A stretch of 64,000 bases of DNA from AP-15 sp963775875 (lineage in GTDB: Bacteria; Pseudomonadota; Alphaproteobacteria; ATCC43930; CGMCC-115725): positions 236,748 through 300,747 of the forward strand of contig CAVZKP010000019.1 in the NCBI GenBank assembly GCA_963775875.1. Reading direction: 5' to 3'. Numbering within the stretch: the stretch's first letter is position 1; every line of letters begins with the position of its first letter. Position numbers and translations under genes: made by a program. Positions 40,957 through 53,335 of the stretch are shown here, piece after piece. The notes under the pieces were generated by a model that saw only the letters and a list, made by a program, of their open reading frames with translations, ran no database searches and was not told the DNA's origin.

Positions 40957-41769
40957 TGCGCGGCCGGGTCCTGATCGTCGCCGGTTCCGATTCCGGCGGC
41001 GGCGCCGGCATCCAGGCCGACATCAAGACGGTGACGATGCTCGACGGCTTTGCCGCGACCGCGGTCACCGCGCTGACCGCGCAGAACACCGAGGGCGTCT
41101 TTGGCGTGCTGCCGGTCCCGCCGGAATTCATCCGCCGCCAGATCGAGGTGGTGCTCGACGACATCGGCGCCGACGCGATCAAGACCGGCATGCTGCACGA
41201 CGCCGCGGTGATCGAGACGGTTGCCGCGGTATTGCGGGAGCGTGCGGCCGGCATCCCGCTGGTCGTCGACCCGGTCATGGTCGCCAAGGGCGGCGCCCGG
41301 CTGATCGATCCCAACGCGATCGAGGCGCTGAAACGGCGGCTGATCGCGCATGCCGCGGTGCTGACCCCGAACCTGCCGGAAGCCGAGACCCTGTGCGGCA
41401 CGGCGATCGGCGATGTCGCGGCGATGCAATCGGCCGGCCGAGACCCTGCTGGCGCTCGGCTGCCGGGCGGTGCTGGTCAAGGGCGGCCATCTGCCCGGCG
41501 ACACCGTCTCCGACGTGCTGGTGACCGCGACGGGCGTCCGGCTATGGCACAGCCCGCGGATCGCCACCCGCCACACCCACGGCACCGGCTGCACCCTCGC
41601 CTCGGCGATCGCCACCGGGCTGGCCCAGGGCCTCGGCCTCGAACATGCCGTCGACCGCGCCCGCGCCTATGTCCAGCGCGCGATCGCCGCTGCCCCCGGT
41701 CTCGGCCGCGGCCACGGCCCGCTCGACCACGCCCACCCGCTGCATGCCGAGGAGGGGTGGCGGCGATAG
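40956..41769 (+). CDS. thiD: Hydroxymethylpyrimidine (phosphate) kinase (frame break)
   Basis: Thiamine-pathway kinase, about 270 residues. GTG start shares a base with the glmM stop. The N-terminal part reads VLIVAGSDSGGGAGIQADIK, ATAVTALTAQNTEGVFGVLP, GADAIKTGMLHDAAVIETVA, VVDPVMVAKGGARLID and AVLTPNLPEAETLCG; one extra base near 41436 precedes AETLLALGCRAVLVKGGHLP and the anion-hole motif THGTGCTLASAIATGLAQG. Pairs functionally with thiE at 25550. It converges on the STAND gene with a ten-base gap. Confidence 0.92.
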
Positions 41770-41779
41770 GTTCCCGGGG

Positions 41780-44700
41780 TCACCGGCCGGCGTTGTCGGC
41801 CGACGGAGATTGAGCGGCGGCGGCGACAAAGGTGATGCCCAGCCGCATGCCGAGCTTCCCCGGCGGCGCCTCGATCGCCAGCGGATGGCCTTGCCGCATC
41901 AGCTCGATCCGGCGCTGCTTGTCGCCGGGTGCTTCGATCAGGTCCAACATCTGCCCGATGCTCGATACGGGTTTGCCGTCATAAGATTCGAAGACATCGC
42001 CGGTCTGCAGCCCGAGCGCCTGGGCGCGGGAATGCGGCAATACTTCGAGGATCACCGGATGCGCGTCGACCGGTTTGCCGTCGGCATCGGTGCATCCTCT
42101 CGGCGAGTTCCAGAAATCGTCGACATCTCGATTCAGGCATTGCGCTTGCACGCGCTGCGCTTCGTCGCGGACCACGATTTCCGTCACTCGCGCCGCCGTG
42201 GCAAAGCCCCTTGCAGCACTGGTAGGGGCGCCGCCGGCAGCGAAATCGGCAAGTTTGATCTCACTGCCCTGGCCATCATATTGCATCCGCTCGATGGCAT
42301 ACCCGTAAGGCTGCCGCGGCTTGCCGTCTTCGCCGAAATAGGCCTCTTCGAGCTTGTTGCCGCGATCGTCGTATTTATAGCGGATGATGGCGTAGCCCGG
42401 TGATTGGGCCAGCAGTTTCCCATCCTCGCCAAGATATTCCACTTCGATTCTGTTGCCGTGATCGTCATATTTGTTGCGCACGGTAGCGTAGCCGTAACCT
42501 TGTTTCGGGTTGACGCGCGGTTTTCCATCCTCGCCGAAAAAGCTGATTTGGGTCTTCCGTGCATGACGATCGTAGGTGATGCGGAACATGGCGTAGCCTT
42601 CCGGCCCAACCCGCAATTTGCCGTCAGTCCCGAAAACGGCGAATTCGGTGATGTTGCCGTCATCATCATACTTTCCGCGTGCGCTGGCATATCCTACTTT
42701 TTCGTTGATACTCGGCTTTCCGTCTTGCCCGAAATAGTCGACTTCGATCTGGTTGCCGTGATCGTCGTATTTGCTCTGCAACATGGCATAGCCATCCGGC
42801 CCAAGCCGATATTGGCCGTTTTCCCCAAAATACTCCTCTTGGAGCTCGTTACCGTGATCGTCATACTTCTTGCGCAGGATGGCGTATCCAGCCGGGATCA
42901 GCTGCAATTTCTGGTCCGTCCCAAAATAGGATACTTCGACCTCATTGCCGTGATCATCGTATTTCTTGCGCCAGAGGGCGTAGCCGCCTGACCCGCGCAG
43001 CGCTTTGCCGTCGGTTCCGAAATAAGCCTCTTCGACCTCATTGCCGTGGGCGTCATACTTCATCCGGATGATCGCTGCGCCAATGGCGGCTTGCGTCGGC
43101 TGACCTTGCGCATCGAGGCAGTCTGTTTCGGTCTGTTTCCCGGTGCGTTGATCGAGAACCGAGCGGATTGTCATACATCCATTGACAGCAATCGGCTGCT
43201 TCGCCGCATCGATATAATGGTCGTCTTCCCTGTCCCCGTCATACCGCCGACGCATGACCGCATACCCGTCCGGACCCTTGGTCAATCGGTCGTCACCAGT
43301 GTAATAAGCCTGTTCGGTCATCCGATCCCGATCGTCGTACTTGCGACGCTCGATCGCATATCCCTTGTCCCGATCGGTCAATCGGCCGTCCGCGCCGTAA
43401 TAGGCCGATTCGATGATATGGTCGCGGCGATCGTATTGGTATTTCATGCTCGCATAACCTTCAGCGCCCATCGCAGGTTTGTTGTTGGTATCCCAATAGG
43501 AAATGGAGGTCTGGTTGCCACGTGCATCGTAGGTCATGGTAGTCTTATGAAAGCCGTCCTTGATGTTTACCGGCTCGCCGTGCTCGCCGAAATATGCTAC
43601 CTGGGTCTCGAAGCCGCGATCATCGTATTGCATTTTCTTGCTATGATAGCCGTCATTGGTCAATGTCGGCCGGCCCTCGCTGTCAAAATTGGCCATATTC
43701 TATAATATTACCGCGATCGTCATGAGTAATTTTGATGTGTGACCAGCCGCCGGTATCGCGGGTCGGCTTTCCGCTGCGATCGAAATATGCTTCCGATACT
43801 TTGTTTCCGTTCGCATCGTAGTGCCATTCGACCCGGTGAAAGCCTTCCTTTCCGGTCGTCGGCCGCCCGTCTCTGTCGAAATCCGCCTCGCTCACCAGAA
43901 AACCACGAGAATCGTAGGTTCTCCGGTACTCGTGCACCCCGTCGGCATCTGTCGCCGGTTTGCCGGTGACCCCGAAATATGCCCATCGCAACAAATTGCC
44001 GTTGCCGTCTCTGGCGAGAATCACCTCCTTGTGGTAACCGTCTTTCGATAGCCCCGGTTTGTCCTTGGTGTCGTAATAGCGAACCTGTTTGAGATAGCCC
44101 TTCTGATCATAGTCGTATCTGATCAGATGGACTTTATCCTCATTGAGGGCCGGATGGCCGGCAGGCCCGAAGAATGCATCGGATGTTGAATTGTCGTATT
44201 CGTCAAAGGTTGAACGGTCTTCATAATAGCCGTCTTTAAGCACGACCGGCCTGCCGTCCTTGTCGAGAGCCTTGAAATCGGTCTCGTTCCCAAATTGATC
44301 ATAAGTGATCATCTGCGTCGCATTGCCCGCGATATCGTTCATCATCCGTAGTTGCTTGTCGCCGGGAAGTCGCTTGTCGAGCGACGACATCCGCATGACG
44401 CGACCCTGTGCGTCATATTCGATCTCCCTGCCATAGGCGCGATCCTTGCCGGGCTCCGGTTTTCCTGCCCGGTCCATCCAGGTCTCGCGGATCTCGTATC
44501 CGCGCGGCGAATAGTCGAACTGGACAATTTCGGCCTGAGAGTTCTTGAACTGCGCGGGCAGCCCGTCGCCGGCGACATAATAGGCCATGCGGGAAGTCGC
44601 CTGCTGCTGGCTCGGCGTATAAGAATAACCCCAGCGCAGCTGTCCCGCCTTGTCATAGGCCTTTTCGTAGACGACCTTTCCGTTCTTGTCGTAGACGAAT

Positions 44701-46538
44701 TCCCAGCGGCATTCGTGCTGGGGCGAGGAATTGTCGGTTTCCTGCCGGTCCTGCAGATAAGTTCCGACATTATTGCGCGGCGCACACTTACCATCGGCAT
44801 TCACCGCCTCGACCGCGACAACCGGGTTGCGGAACCCCTGCCGCACCAGTTTCAGAGAGACCGCGCGGTGATGGGTCTGGTCGAGGCTCAACTCGCCGAC
44901 GCCGACCGGCTCGCCAAAGCGCTTGACGAAGCTTTTATAGTAATGGACATCCTGGCCGATATAGGCCTCGTAATAAATGATAGCGCCGATCACCAGCAGC
45001 AGCGCCACGGCAGTGGCAGATGCGAAGCCCAGTTTCAGGTGGCGGAGCTGGGCCTGTCGCCTCGCTGCGATCTCGGCCTCTCGCGCCGCCTTCGCCTGTT
45101 CGCTCTCGGCGAGGAAGGCCATCGCCAGCGCGAAATCGCCGCCATAGCGTTTCGCCCACAAGGCGGTCGGCTGCTGGCCTTCGCGCCAGGCGAGCCCCCG
45201 CTCCAGATCGGGCGACTGCCACAGCGCCGATTGACCGCGCTGCCACAGGCTCGCGCTCTTCGCCAGCGAGCGGTAGGTGTCGGCCGCTTGCTCCTCCTGC
45301 TCGGCCCAATCCTTGAGGCGGTCCCATTGCCGGATCAGGCTCTCATGGGTGATGTCGAGCACCCGCTCGGCGCGGATCGGCTGCGGGTAGGCCGGCACGA
45401 TAAAGCTGCGGCCCGGCGCCCGGAACGCCTCGACCACCGCGACCAGCTCGTCGAGGCTGGCCCCGGCCAGTTCGGCCAATTCCCCGGCGGCGGTCGGCCG
45501 GCGGATGTCGCGGTTCCCCGGCGCGCGTTCCGACAGGATGCGGAACAGGGTCTCGGCGATCGCCTTCTGCCGGTCGTCGAGACTTTCATAGGCTTCGTCG
45601 GCGTGGCGCGACAGCGCATGTTCGAGCCCGCCCACCGCGTCGCAATCGACCAAGGTCAGCTTGCGGCCAGTCCCATCGGCCTCGGATTCGCCCTGGACCG
45701 TCTCCGGCTCGCCATCGGCATTCAGCCGCGGCGTATCCCGCCAGGTCCACATCCGCATCAACAGGTGCTGCATCAGCGGCAGCTGGTCGGGGTCGGTCCC
45801 CATCTGGTTGAGCAGCCGGTTGACCAGATCGGGCGCGACCTCGCCGTCAAAGACTTGCGCCGGTCCTTCGATCGCGGCCTGGCGTTGCTGGCGGGTCAGG
45901 CGCGGCGTCAGGTACTGGCTTTGGTTCAGCGCCTCCGGCAATCCCTCGAAGATCGCGCAATCGCCGAAGAAATCGGAGCGCATGGTGATGACGACATAGA
46001 CCGGGACCTCGCGCTGCCGCGCCGTCGCCAGCAGCAGCGAGACAAAGGCGTCGGCCTCGTCGCCGCCGCCCTCGCGCTCGAAGCGGAAGATCTCCTCGAA
46101 CTGATCGACCAGGATCAGCAGATTGGTGCCGGCCGCCAGCGGCGTGTCGCGCAGCGCCTCGACCACGCCCAGCGGGCCGCGCCGCAGGGTCGCATCGAGC
46201 AGGCCGGTGGCGATTTCCTGGTCCGCCTCATCCGCCCCGATCGTGGTCTGCTCGACCAGGGCCTGGGCCAGGGCGTGCATCGGCCGGCTTTCCGGCCGCA
46301 TGATCGCGAATTGCCAGCGCGACCCGGCGGCGACCATAAAGCCGGCGCTGAGCGATGCGATCATCCCGGCGCGGACCAGCGAGGACTTGCCGCAGCCGGA
46401 CGGCCCGACGATGGCGAGAAAGCGGGTGGCGTGCAGCCGCAGCAGCAATTCGTCGGTCTGCTCCTCGCGGCCGAAAAACAGGTGCGATTCGTCGACGTCG
46501 AACGACCGCAGCCCGGGATAGGGCGAAAGCGGCTCCAT
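41780..46538 (-). CDS. Giant membrane STAND NTPase with 32-residue repeat array and PDZ-like C-terminus (one frame break)
   Basis: About 1,585 residues. ATG 46538 shares a base with the TIR gene stop. Residues 1-500 are a STAND-type NTPase resembling nSTAND1: PYPGLRSFDVDESHLFFGRE, Walker A GPSGCGKS (45-52), Walker B LLILVDQFEE (140-149), MRSDFFGDC, LPLMQHLLMRMW and THESLIRQWDRL. A helical stretch leads to one membrane helix at about 504-528 (ASATAVALLLVIGAIIYYEA). Then come more than twenty repeats of about 32 residues with consensus YDDxGNxxExxYFGxDGKPx...GYA. The final 100 residues contain a PDZ-like segment (AQALGLQTGDVFESYDGKPV). An extra base near 43692 splits the frame after GNIIEY, and the repeats resume at once. 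Likely a sensor ATPase with an exported repeat domain, paired with a TIR effector. Confidence 0.8.
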
Positions 46539-47984
46539 CACGATGCCCGGCTATCGAGCGCTTCGAGAAACCGTCTGACCTCCGCCTCCTGCAGCCCGCC
46601 CGGGCAGTTAATCTTCTGCATCCGCGGCAGCATGATCGACGGACTGTCCTTGGTATCGGGCGGACCCAGGATGATGGCCAGGCCGCGCAACGGACCGGGG
46701 CGACGGGTCAGCATCTTGCGCAATTGTCTCAGATGGCCGTCGACCCAGTCCCGCGTGGTCGCACCGTAAATCACGATCAGCGCGTCGCATTCCCGCAGCC
46801 GCTCCTCGAATTCTTCGCGATATTTTGCCGGGTCCGGGTCTTCCGGCGGCATCTCGTAACCCACCCCGTGCCGGTTGATTATCTCGCACAGCTGCTCGGC
46901 CAGCGGCCGGTCGGCCGAATCCATGTCGACGAAGACATAAGAATCGGTCGGCCACCGGGCGGACCGGCTGATTTCGCCGCTCGTCGAGGCGCCGCCGGAT
47001 CTCGCGCTTGAAATCCTCGATCCCTTCGGCGCGCACGCTCGCCGCATCCAGCAGCGCGCGCTGGCCAGCGTCGCTGATCGCCTTGACGTCGATTTCGGCG
47101 CTGCGCCAGTGCAGGACCGGCCTGCCGAGCGAGAGAGCCAGCTGCAGCTGGCACGCGGCGCGGCCTTCCGGCAGGTCCGGCGGTCGTTTCCCGGCGACGC
47201 CGCTCAACAGCTGGACAAACAGGTCGGCCCCGGCGAGACCTTCGCTGACCGCCCGGCGAAAGGCGTTCGGCTCGAGCGGGAAGCCATCCTTCGGCAGCAC
47301 GGCGATGCCGGCCTGGTCGAGGTAGCGCTTGACGCTGTTGCGCTGCTCGTCGAGATCGTCGGTCACCTCGGCGAGAAACACCGCACCATTGCCTGCCGCT
47401 GCCGTTGCTATTGCCGGCGTCGCCGCCGCCGCGGCGCGCTTCGGTTGTTTCAGGTCGGTCACCACCTCGCGAACGAAATCGTCGATGGCGCTGTAATATT
47501 CGTCGGCATCCTGGACCAGCTCGCCCAGTCGATGCGGGTTACCGGTTTTTTTGTCCTTGGTCCAGAAGGGGGAACGTTTCAGATCAGCGAGCGGGCGGGG
47601 CAATTCCGCTTCATCGTGGGGCTCCAGCTCGACGACGAAGACCGACCGCGCCTGACCGTTTGCGACCATGCCGGCGAAGGTGTCGAGTTCCCGCTGGCAC
47701 CAGACCGACTTCAGATATCCCGGCGACAGCACCACAAACAGCGTCGCCGAGCGCTGCAGCTTGTCCAGAATATGCGGGGTAATCGGCTGCCCGCCGCGCA
47801 GCTCGTAATCCATCCACAGCGCGTAGGCGTCGTTGCGGCCGAGTTTCTGAGCCAGCTTTGTCTTGATGCAGTTGGCAAATGTCGTCACCCAGCCCTGCGC
47901 CGCGCCCGGCATCGGCCGGTCGTCGACATGCGCGTAGCTGACGAAGATGTCGTAGTCATAGCCGTCGGCCGAAAGATACGCCAT
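46538..47984 (-). CDS. Multi-TIR-domain protein (one frame break)
   Basis: About 480 residues. ATG 47984 is preferred: GGAGGG lies four bases upstream. Residues 1-165 are a TIR domain: DYDIFVSYAHVDD, DYELRGGQPI, LFVVLSPGYLKSVWCQREL with Glu99 at the position of the catalytic glutamate of NAD-cleaving TIRs. Residues 200-325 (FLAEVTDDLDEQRNSVKRYL, AGADLFVQLLSG) look like a second TIR- or DUF4062-like domain. After a shift near 46970, DSYVFVDMDSADRPLAEQLC, CDALIVIYGATTRDWVDGHL and GLAIILGPP form a third TIR-like domain. It is directly followed by, and coupled to, the STAND NTPase gene, so it is probably the effector or adaptor of that sensor. Confidence 0.82.
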
Positions 47985-48253
47985 GCTTCCCTCCATGGCG
48001 TTGGCGCCATAGGTTTCCGGAAGCGGTTAAGTTTCACAACATCCGCCGGCAGGGCTTCCGGTTCCCTGACGGTGCCGGACCCGATAATGTAAATGGCCGG
48101 TTGACCTGGTCGTCCAGCGCTGAGACCTAGATTAGCCTGTCCGATCCCGGCTCGCCACATTTTCGCCGCACGCCGCCGGCGCAATCGGCGGGCTGCGGCC
48201 AGGTTGCGCCGGTCGGTTTGGCGACGGTGTTGGCGGCTGTTAAAGAGGGGGCG

Positions 48254-49039
48254 ATGCGCATTCCGCTCTACCATATCGACGCCTTTACCGAGGGGCCGTT
48301 TACCGGCAACCCGGCGGCGGTATGCCCGCTCGATCGCTGGTTGCCCGACGCGCTGATGCAGGCGGTCGCGGCCGAGAACAACCTGTCGGAGACCGCGTTT
48401 TTCGTGCCCGAAGGGGAGGGGTGGCGGCTGCGCTGGTTCACCCCGACGGTCGAGGTCGATCTGTGCGGCCATGCGACCTTGGCCGCCGCCTATGTGATCT
48501 TCAACGTGCTGATGCCGGATCGGCGGCAGGTCGTCTTCCATACCGACAAGGCCGGCGATCTCGCCGTCACCCGCGAGGGCGAGATGATCGCGCTCGATTT
48601 CCCGGCCCGTCCGCCCGCCATCTGCGCCATGCCGGCGGGCCTCGCCCAGGCGCTCGGGCGGGAGCCGGCGGCGGTGCTGGCCGCCCGCGACTATCTCGCC
48701 GTCTACGACGATCCCGGCGAGGTGGCGGCGCTCGCCCCGGATTTCTCGGCGCTGGCCAGGCTCGACCGCTTCGCCGTGATCGCCACCGCGCCCGGAACCG
48801 GCGAAATCGATTTCGTCTCGCGCTTTTTTGCGCCCGCCCAGGGGGTCGACGAGGATCCGGTGACCGGCTCGTCGCATTGCACCCTGATCCCCTATTGGGC
48901 CGGTCGGCTCGGCAAAACCCGGCTTCGGGCGCGCCAGTCGTCGCGGCGCGGCGGCAGCCTTGCCTGCAGGCTCGACGGCGACCGGGTCGGGATCGCCGGC
49001 CGTGCCGTCCTCTACCTCAGCGGCATCATCGAAATCTGA
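48254..49039 (+). CDS. PhzF-family isomerase-like protein
   Basis: 261 residues from ATG 48254 with AGAGGGGG just upstream. PhzF/diaminopimelate-epimerase fold: YHIDAFTEGPFTGNPAAVCP at the front, AENNLSETAFFVP with the conserved Glu, RWFTPTVEVDLCGHATLAAA, and in the second half QGVDEDPVTGSSHCTLIPYW. Intact. Most members have unknown substrates; phenazine biosynthesis is not implied because no other phz gene is present. The first of three plus-strand genes with short gaps. Confidence 0.9.
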   Translation: MRIPLYHIDAFTEGPFTGNPAAVCPLDRWLPDALMQAVAAENNLSETAFFVPEGEGWRLRWFTPTVEVDLCGHATLAAAYVIFNVLMPDRRQVVFHTDKAGDLAVTREGEMIALDFPARPPAICAMPAGLAQALGREPAAVLAARDYLAVYDDPGEVAALAPDFSALARLDRFAVIATAPGTGEIDFVSRFFAPAQGVDEDPVTGSSHCTLIPYWAGRLGKTRLRARQSSRRGGSLACRLDGDRVGIAGRAVLYLSGIIEI

Positions 49040-49101
49040 CGATTGCCGGGAGCGGCAAAGCGCGGGAAGATCGCGGCGCAGCAAGGCGAGGGAGGATGGT
49101 C

Positions 49102-49563
49102 ATGCGACGGATCGCGATGCCGGCCTGGTGGGCGCCGGCTTGGTGTGTGGCGGTGTTGTGGGTGGCGGTGTTGGCCGCCGGGCCGGCGCTGGCCCAAACC
49201 AGGGCGACGTTCCAGACGCTCAGCGACCAATGGGCCGCCGCCTTTAACAAGGGCGATATCGCCACGGTCGCGGCGATGTATGCCGAGGACGCCTATGTGC
49301 TGCCGCCGGGCGCGGATATGGTCAAAGGCCGCAGCGCGATCGAAGCCTTCTGGAAACAGACGGCCGCGCAGGTCGGCGACGCCAAGCTGGTGACCGTCGA
49401 TGTGCAGCGGCTCGGACCGCGGGCCGTGCGCGAGATCGGCACCGTCACCCTCCAAACCAAAGCCCAGCCGCCGCAGCAGATCGTCGGCAAATACGTGGTC
49501 GTCTGGCACCGGATCGGCCGCCATTGGCTGCTCTCGACCGATATCTGGAATTCCAACAAGTAA
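49102..49563 (+). CDS. Secreted SnoaL-like (DUF4440) protein
   Basis: 153 residues from ATG 49102, six bases after GGAGG; an in-frame ATG at 49096 is too close to it. Signal peptide with hydrophobic core AWCVAVLWVAVLAAGPALAQ. The mature part is an NTF2-like cone: FQTLSDQWAAAFNKGDIATV, AAMYAEDAYVLPPGADMVKG, AIEAFWKQTAAQVGDAKLV and VVWHRIGRHWLLSTDIWNS. Similar proteins are labelled SgcJ/EcaC or DUF4440; no catalytic role can be assigned. Periplasmic. Confidence 0.82.
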   Translation: MRRIAMPAWWAPAWCVAVLWVAVLAAGPALAQTRATFQTLSDQWAAAFNKGDIATVAAMYAEDAYVLPPGADMVKGRSAIEAFWKQTAAQVGDAKLVTVDVQRLGPRAVREIGTVTLQTKAQPPQQIVGKYVVVWHRIGRHWLLSTDIWNSNK

Positions 49564-49593
49564 AAACCGGCGGTCCATACCGAGGAAATCAGC

Positions 49594-50655
49594 ATGGCAA
49601 AGAGTTATCGGGTGGCGGTGATCGCCGGCGACGGCATCGGCCACGAGGTCATGCCCGAAGGGATGGCCGCGATGGAAAAGGCGGCGCGCGCCTACGGCTT
49701 TGCTCTGAGCTGGAGCGAGTTCGACTGGAGCTGCGAGCGCTACGCCCAGACCGGGCGGATGATGCCCGAGGACGGGCTCGACCGGTTGCGGCTCTACGAC
49801 GCCGTCTATCTCGGCGCGGTCGGTCATCCCGAGGTCCCCGACCATGTCTCGCTGTGGGGCCTGTTGATCCCGTTGCGGCGCGGCTTTCAGCAATACGTCA
49901 ATCTGCGCCCGGTGCGGCTGTTGGCCGGGGTGCAGTCGCCGCTGCGCGACCGCGCTCCCGGCGACATCGATTTCTATGTCGTGCGGGAAAACAACGAGGG
50001 CGAATATTCGGAGATCGGCGGCCGGCTCTATGCCGACACCGAGCACGAGATGGCGATGCAGCAATCGGTCTTCACCCGCCGCGGCTGCGACCGGATCATG
50101 CGCTACGCCTTCGAACTCGCCCGCACCCGCAAACAGCACGTCACCTCGGCGACCAAGTCGAACGGCATCATCCATACCATGCCGTTCTGGGACGAGCGCT
50201 TTGCCGCAATCGCCCGCGACTATCCCGAGATCAAGACCGACCAGTACCACATCGACATCCTGACCGCGCATTTCGTGCGCCATCCCGACTGGTTCGATGT
50301 GGTCGTCGGCTCGAATTTGTTCGGCGACATCCTCAGCGATCTCGGACCCGCCGTGGTCGGCTCGATCGGCATCGCCCCCTCGGGCAACATCAACCCCGAG
50401 CGCGAATACCCCTCGATGTTCGAGCCGGTGCACGGCTCGGCCCCCGACATCGCCGGCCGCGGCATCGCCAACCCGATCGGCCAGATCTGGTCCGGGGCGA
50501 TGATGCTGGCGCATTTCGGCGAGGCCGCCGCCGCCGCCGCGGTGGAACGGGCGATCGCCGAAGTACTGGCCGAGGGCGGCGCCCGCACCCCCGATCTCGG
50601 CGGCAACGCCGGCACCAAGGATCTCGGCGCCGCGATCACCGCCGCCATCCGCTGA
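49594..50655 (+). CDS. Tartrate/D-malate dehydrogenase-type beta-decarboxylating dehydrogenase
   Basis: 353 residues of the isopropylmalate/isocitrate dehydrogenase superfamily: AVIAGDGIGHEVMPEG, YLGAVGHPEVPDHVSLWGLL, YVNLRPVRLLAGV, FYVVRENNEGEYSEIGGR, SATKSNGIIHTMPFWDE, DILTAHFVRHPDWFDVVVGS, NLFGDILSDLGPAVVGSIGI and EPVHGSAPDIAGRGIANP. The combination WGLLIPLRR and ENNEGEYSEIGG, plus lack of other leu genes nearby, favours tartrate dehydrogenase/D-malate dehydrogenase over LeuB. NAD-dependent, cytoplasmic. Intact. Confidence 0.85.
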   Translation: MAKSYRVAVIAGDGIGHEVMPEGMAAMEKAARAYGFALSWSEFDWSCERYAQTGRMMPEDGLDRLRLYDAVYLGAVGHPEVPDHVSLWGLLIPLRRGFQQYVNLRPVRLLAGVQSPLRDRAPGDIDFYVVRENNEGEYSEIGGRLYADTEHEMAMQQSVFTRRGCDRIMRYAFELARTRKQHVTSATKSNGIIHTMPFWDERFAAIARDYPEIKTDQYHIDILTAHFVRHPDWFDVVVGSNLFGDILSDLGPAVVGSIGIAPSGNINPEREYPSMFEPVHGSAPDIAGRGIANPIGQIWSGAMMLAHFGEAAAAAAVERAIAEVLAEGGARTPDLGGNAGTKDLGAAITAAIR

Positions 50656-50694
50656 CCGCGGATAGGGCGCGATACCGAGGGAGCCGGCTGAGCG

Positions 50695-52297
<1,603 letters not shown>

Positions 52298-52420
52298 CCG
52301 ATTTGTCCCTTTCTTTCCTACCGTAGCGACGCAACCCGCGCGATCGGGCAAGCGGCCCCGGCTCCCGTTGGCGCCGTACCATAGCCAGGCGAGCCTGTCA
52401 AAGTTCGCGCAACGCCGAGG

Positions 52421-53156
52421 CTATCCGCGCGCCTCCTCGGCGAGGCCGGCGAGGCCGGCGCGCGCCGCCTCGGGGGTCAGCGCTGGAACGGCGAAATCGA
52501 GCCGGGCGGTCTCGCCGGCGCAGCGCAGATCGGCCCCTTCCGGGTCGATGCCGGTGATCCGCCAGCCGCTGCCGGCGCGTCCGAGCACTGCGCTGCGCAT
52601 AAAATTCGATTGCGGCGGCCTGCTCCTCGTTGATCTGCGCGAGGATCGCCGGCCCGGCCGCGGCGAGCGCGCGCGTATCGGGCATGAACAGCAATTCGCC
52701 GGCCGCGATCCACTCGATCCGGCCAAATCCGGCGACCAGATGGCCGCGCTCGACCCTGACCCGGTAGAGGCGGAAATCGGCAAAGCCGGCATAACGCAAA
52801 GCCGACGGATGGCGCGCGGTAAAGCGCGCGAGCAGGTGCGGATCGTCGACCGCCTCGGCCAGTCCGAGCACGCTCAGGCGCGGCCCGGCGAGCGGGTCCG
52901 GATGGCCCTCGGTCCCGTCGAACAGCAGCGCGACCCGCGGGTCGAAGCCGATGTTGCGGCTGTGCTGGGCGAGGTCGGACAGCAGCAATAGCGGGCTCGC
53001 GTCGAGATCGGCGGCGACCAGCACCAGCGAGGCATAGGGCGCGCCGCGCAGGCTGCTGGCGAGCGTCGCCCGGTCGCAGCCGCGCAGCAGGCGGCGGGCG
53101 AACCCGCCGGGATCCGGGCGCGCCCCGGTTTCGCTGATGCCGTTGGCGCGGGTCAT
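52421..53156 (-). CDS. HugZ-like pyridoxamine-phosphate-oxidase-fold protein (frame break)
   Basis: About 244 residues. The N-terminal domain is a split-barrel FMN/heme-binding fold (ATLASSLRGAPYASLVLVAA, PLLLLSDLAQHSRNIGFDPR, VALLFDGTEGHPDPLAGPRL, RHPSALRYAGFADFRLYRVR, AGFGRIEWIAAGELLF). A DUF2470-like C-terminal domain follows (INEEQAAAIEFYAQ, then after a one-base shift near 52596 GRAGSGWRITGIDPEGADLR and CAGETARLDFAVPALTPEAA). Homologs are labelled HugZ or pyridoxamine 5'-phosphate oxidase family and may bind heme. It lies between pckA and chvI, on the pckA strand. Confidence 0.78.
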
Positions 53157-53335
53157 CGGCCTCGCCTCGGGCATCGGCGGCGATGCTGCGGCGCGGCGCG
53201 GCGAAAGCCCGTCGCCATGTAACAAAAACCCACGCCCCGGGTTTGTCTTTGCCGGCAAATGGCCATATTTAACCGCGACAGCATCCGCTCTACGGCCGTT
53301 CCGCCTTGCTGCAAGATTAACGGGGGGTGCACAAA

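Noticed and set aside
42300..43100. Regular repeats considered as a CRISPR array
   Set aside because: Period is about 96 bases, fully coding, and the units diverge at synonymous sites with no short constant repeat and unique spacer pattern.
44352..46769. 805-codon plus-strand frame opposite the STAND gene
   Set aside because: Antisense shadow in GC-rich sequence; the minus strand carries Walker motifs and TIR coupling.
48254..49039. Phenazine biosynthesis cluster suggested by PhzF
   Set aside because: No other phz genes are nearby; PhzF-fold proteins are widespread with unrelated roles.
49594..50655. LeuB (3-isopropylmalate dehydrogenase)
   Set aside because: Motif context is closer to tartrate/D-malate dehydrogenases and no leuC or leuD is nearby.
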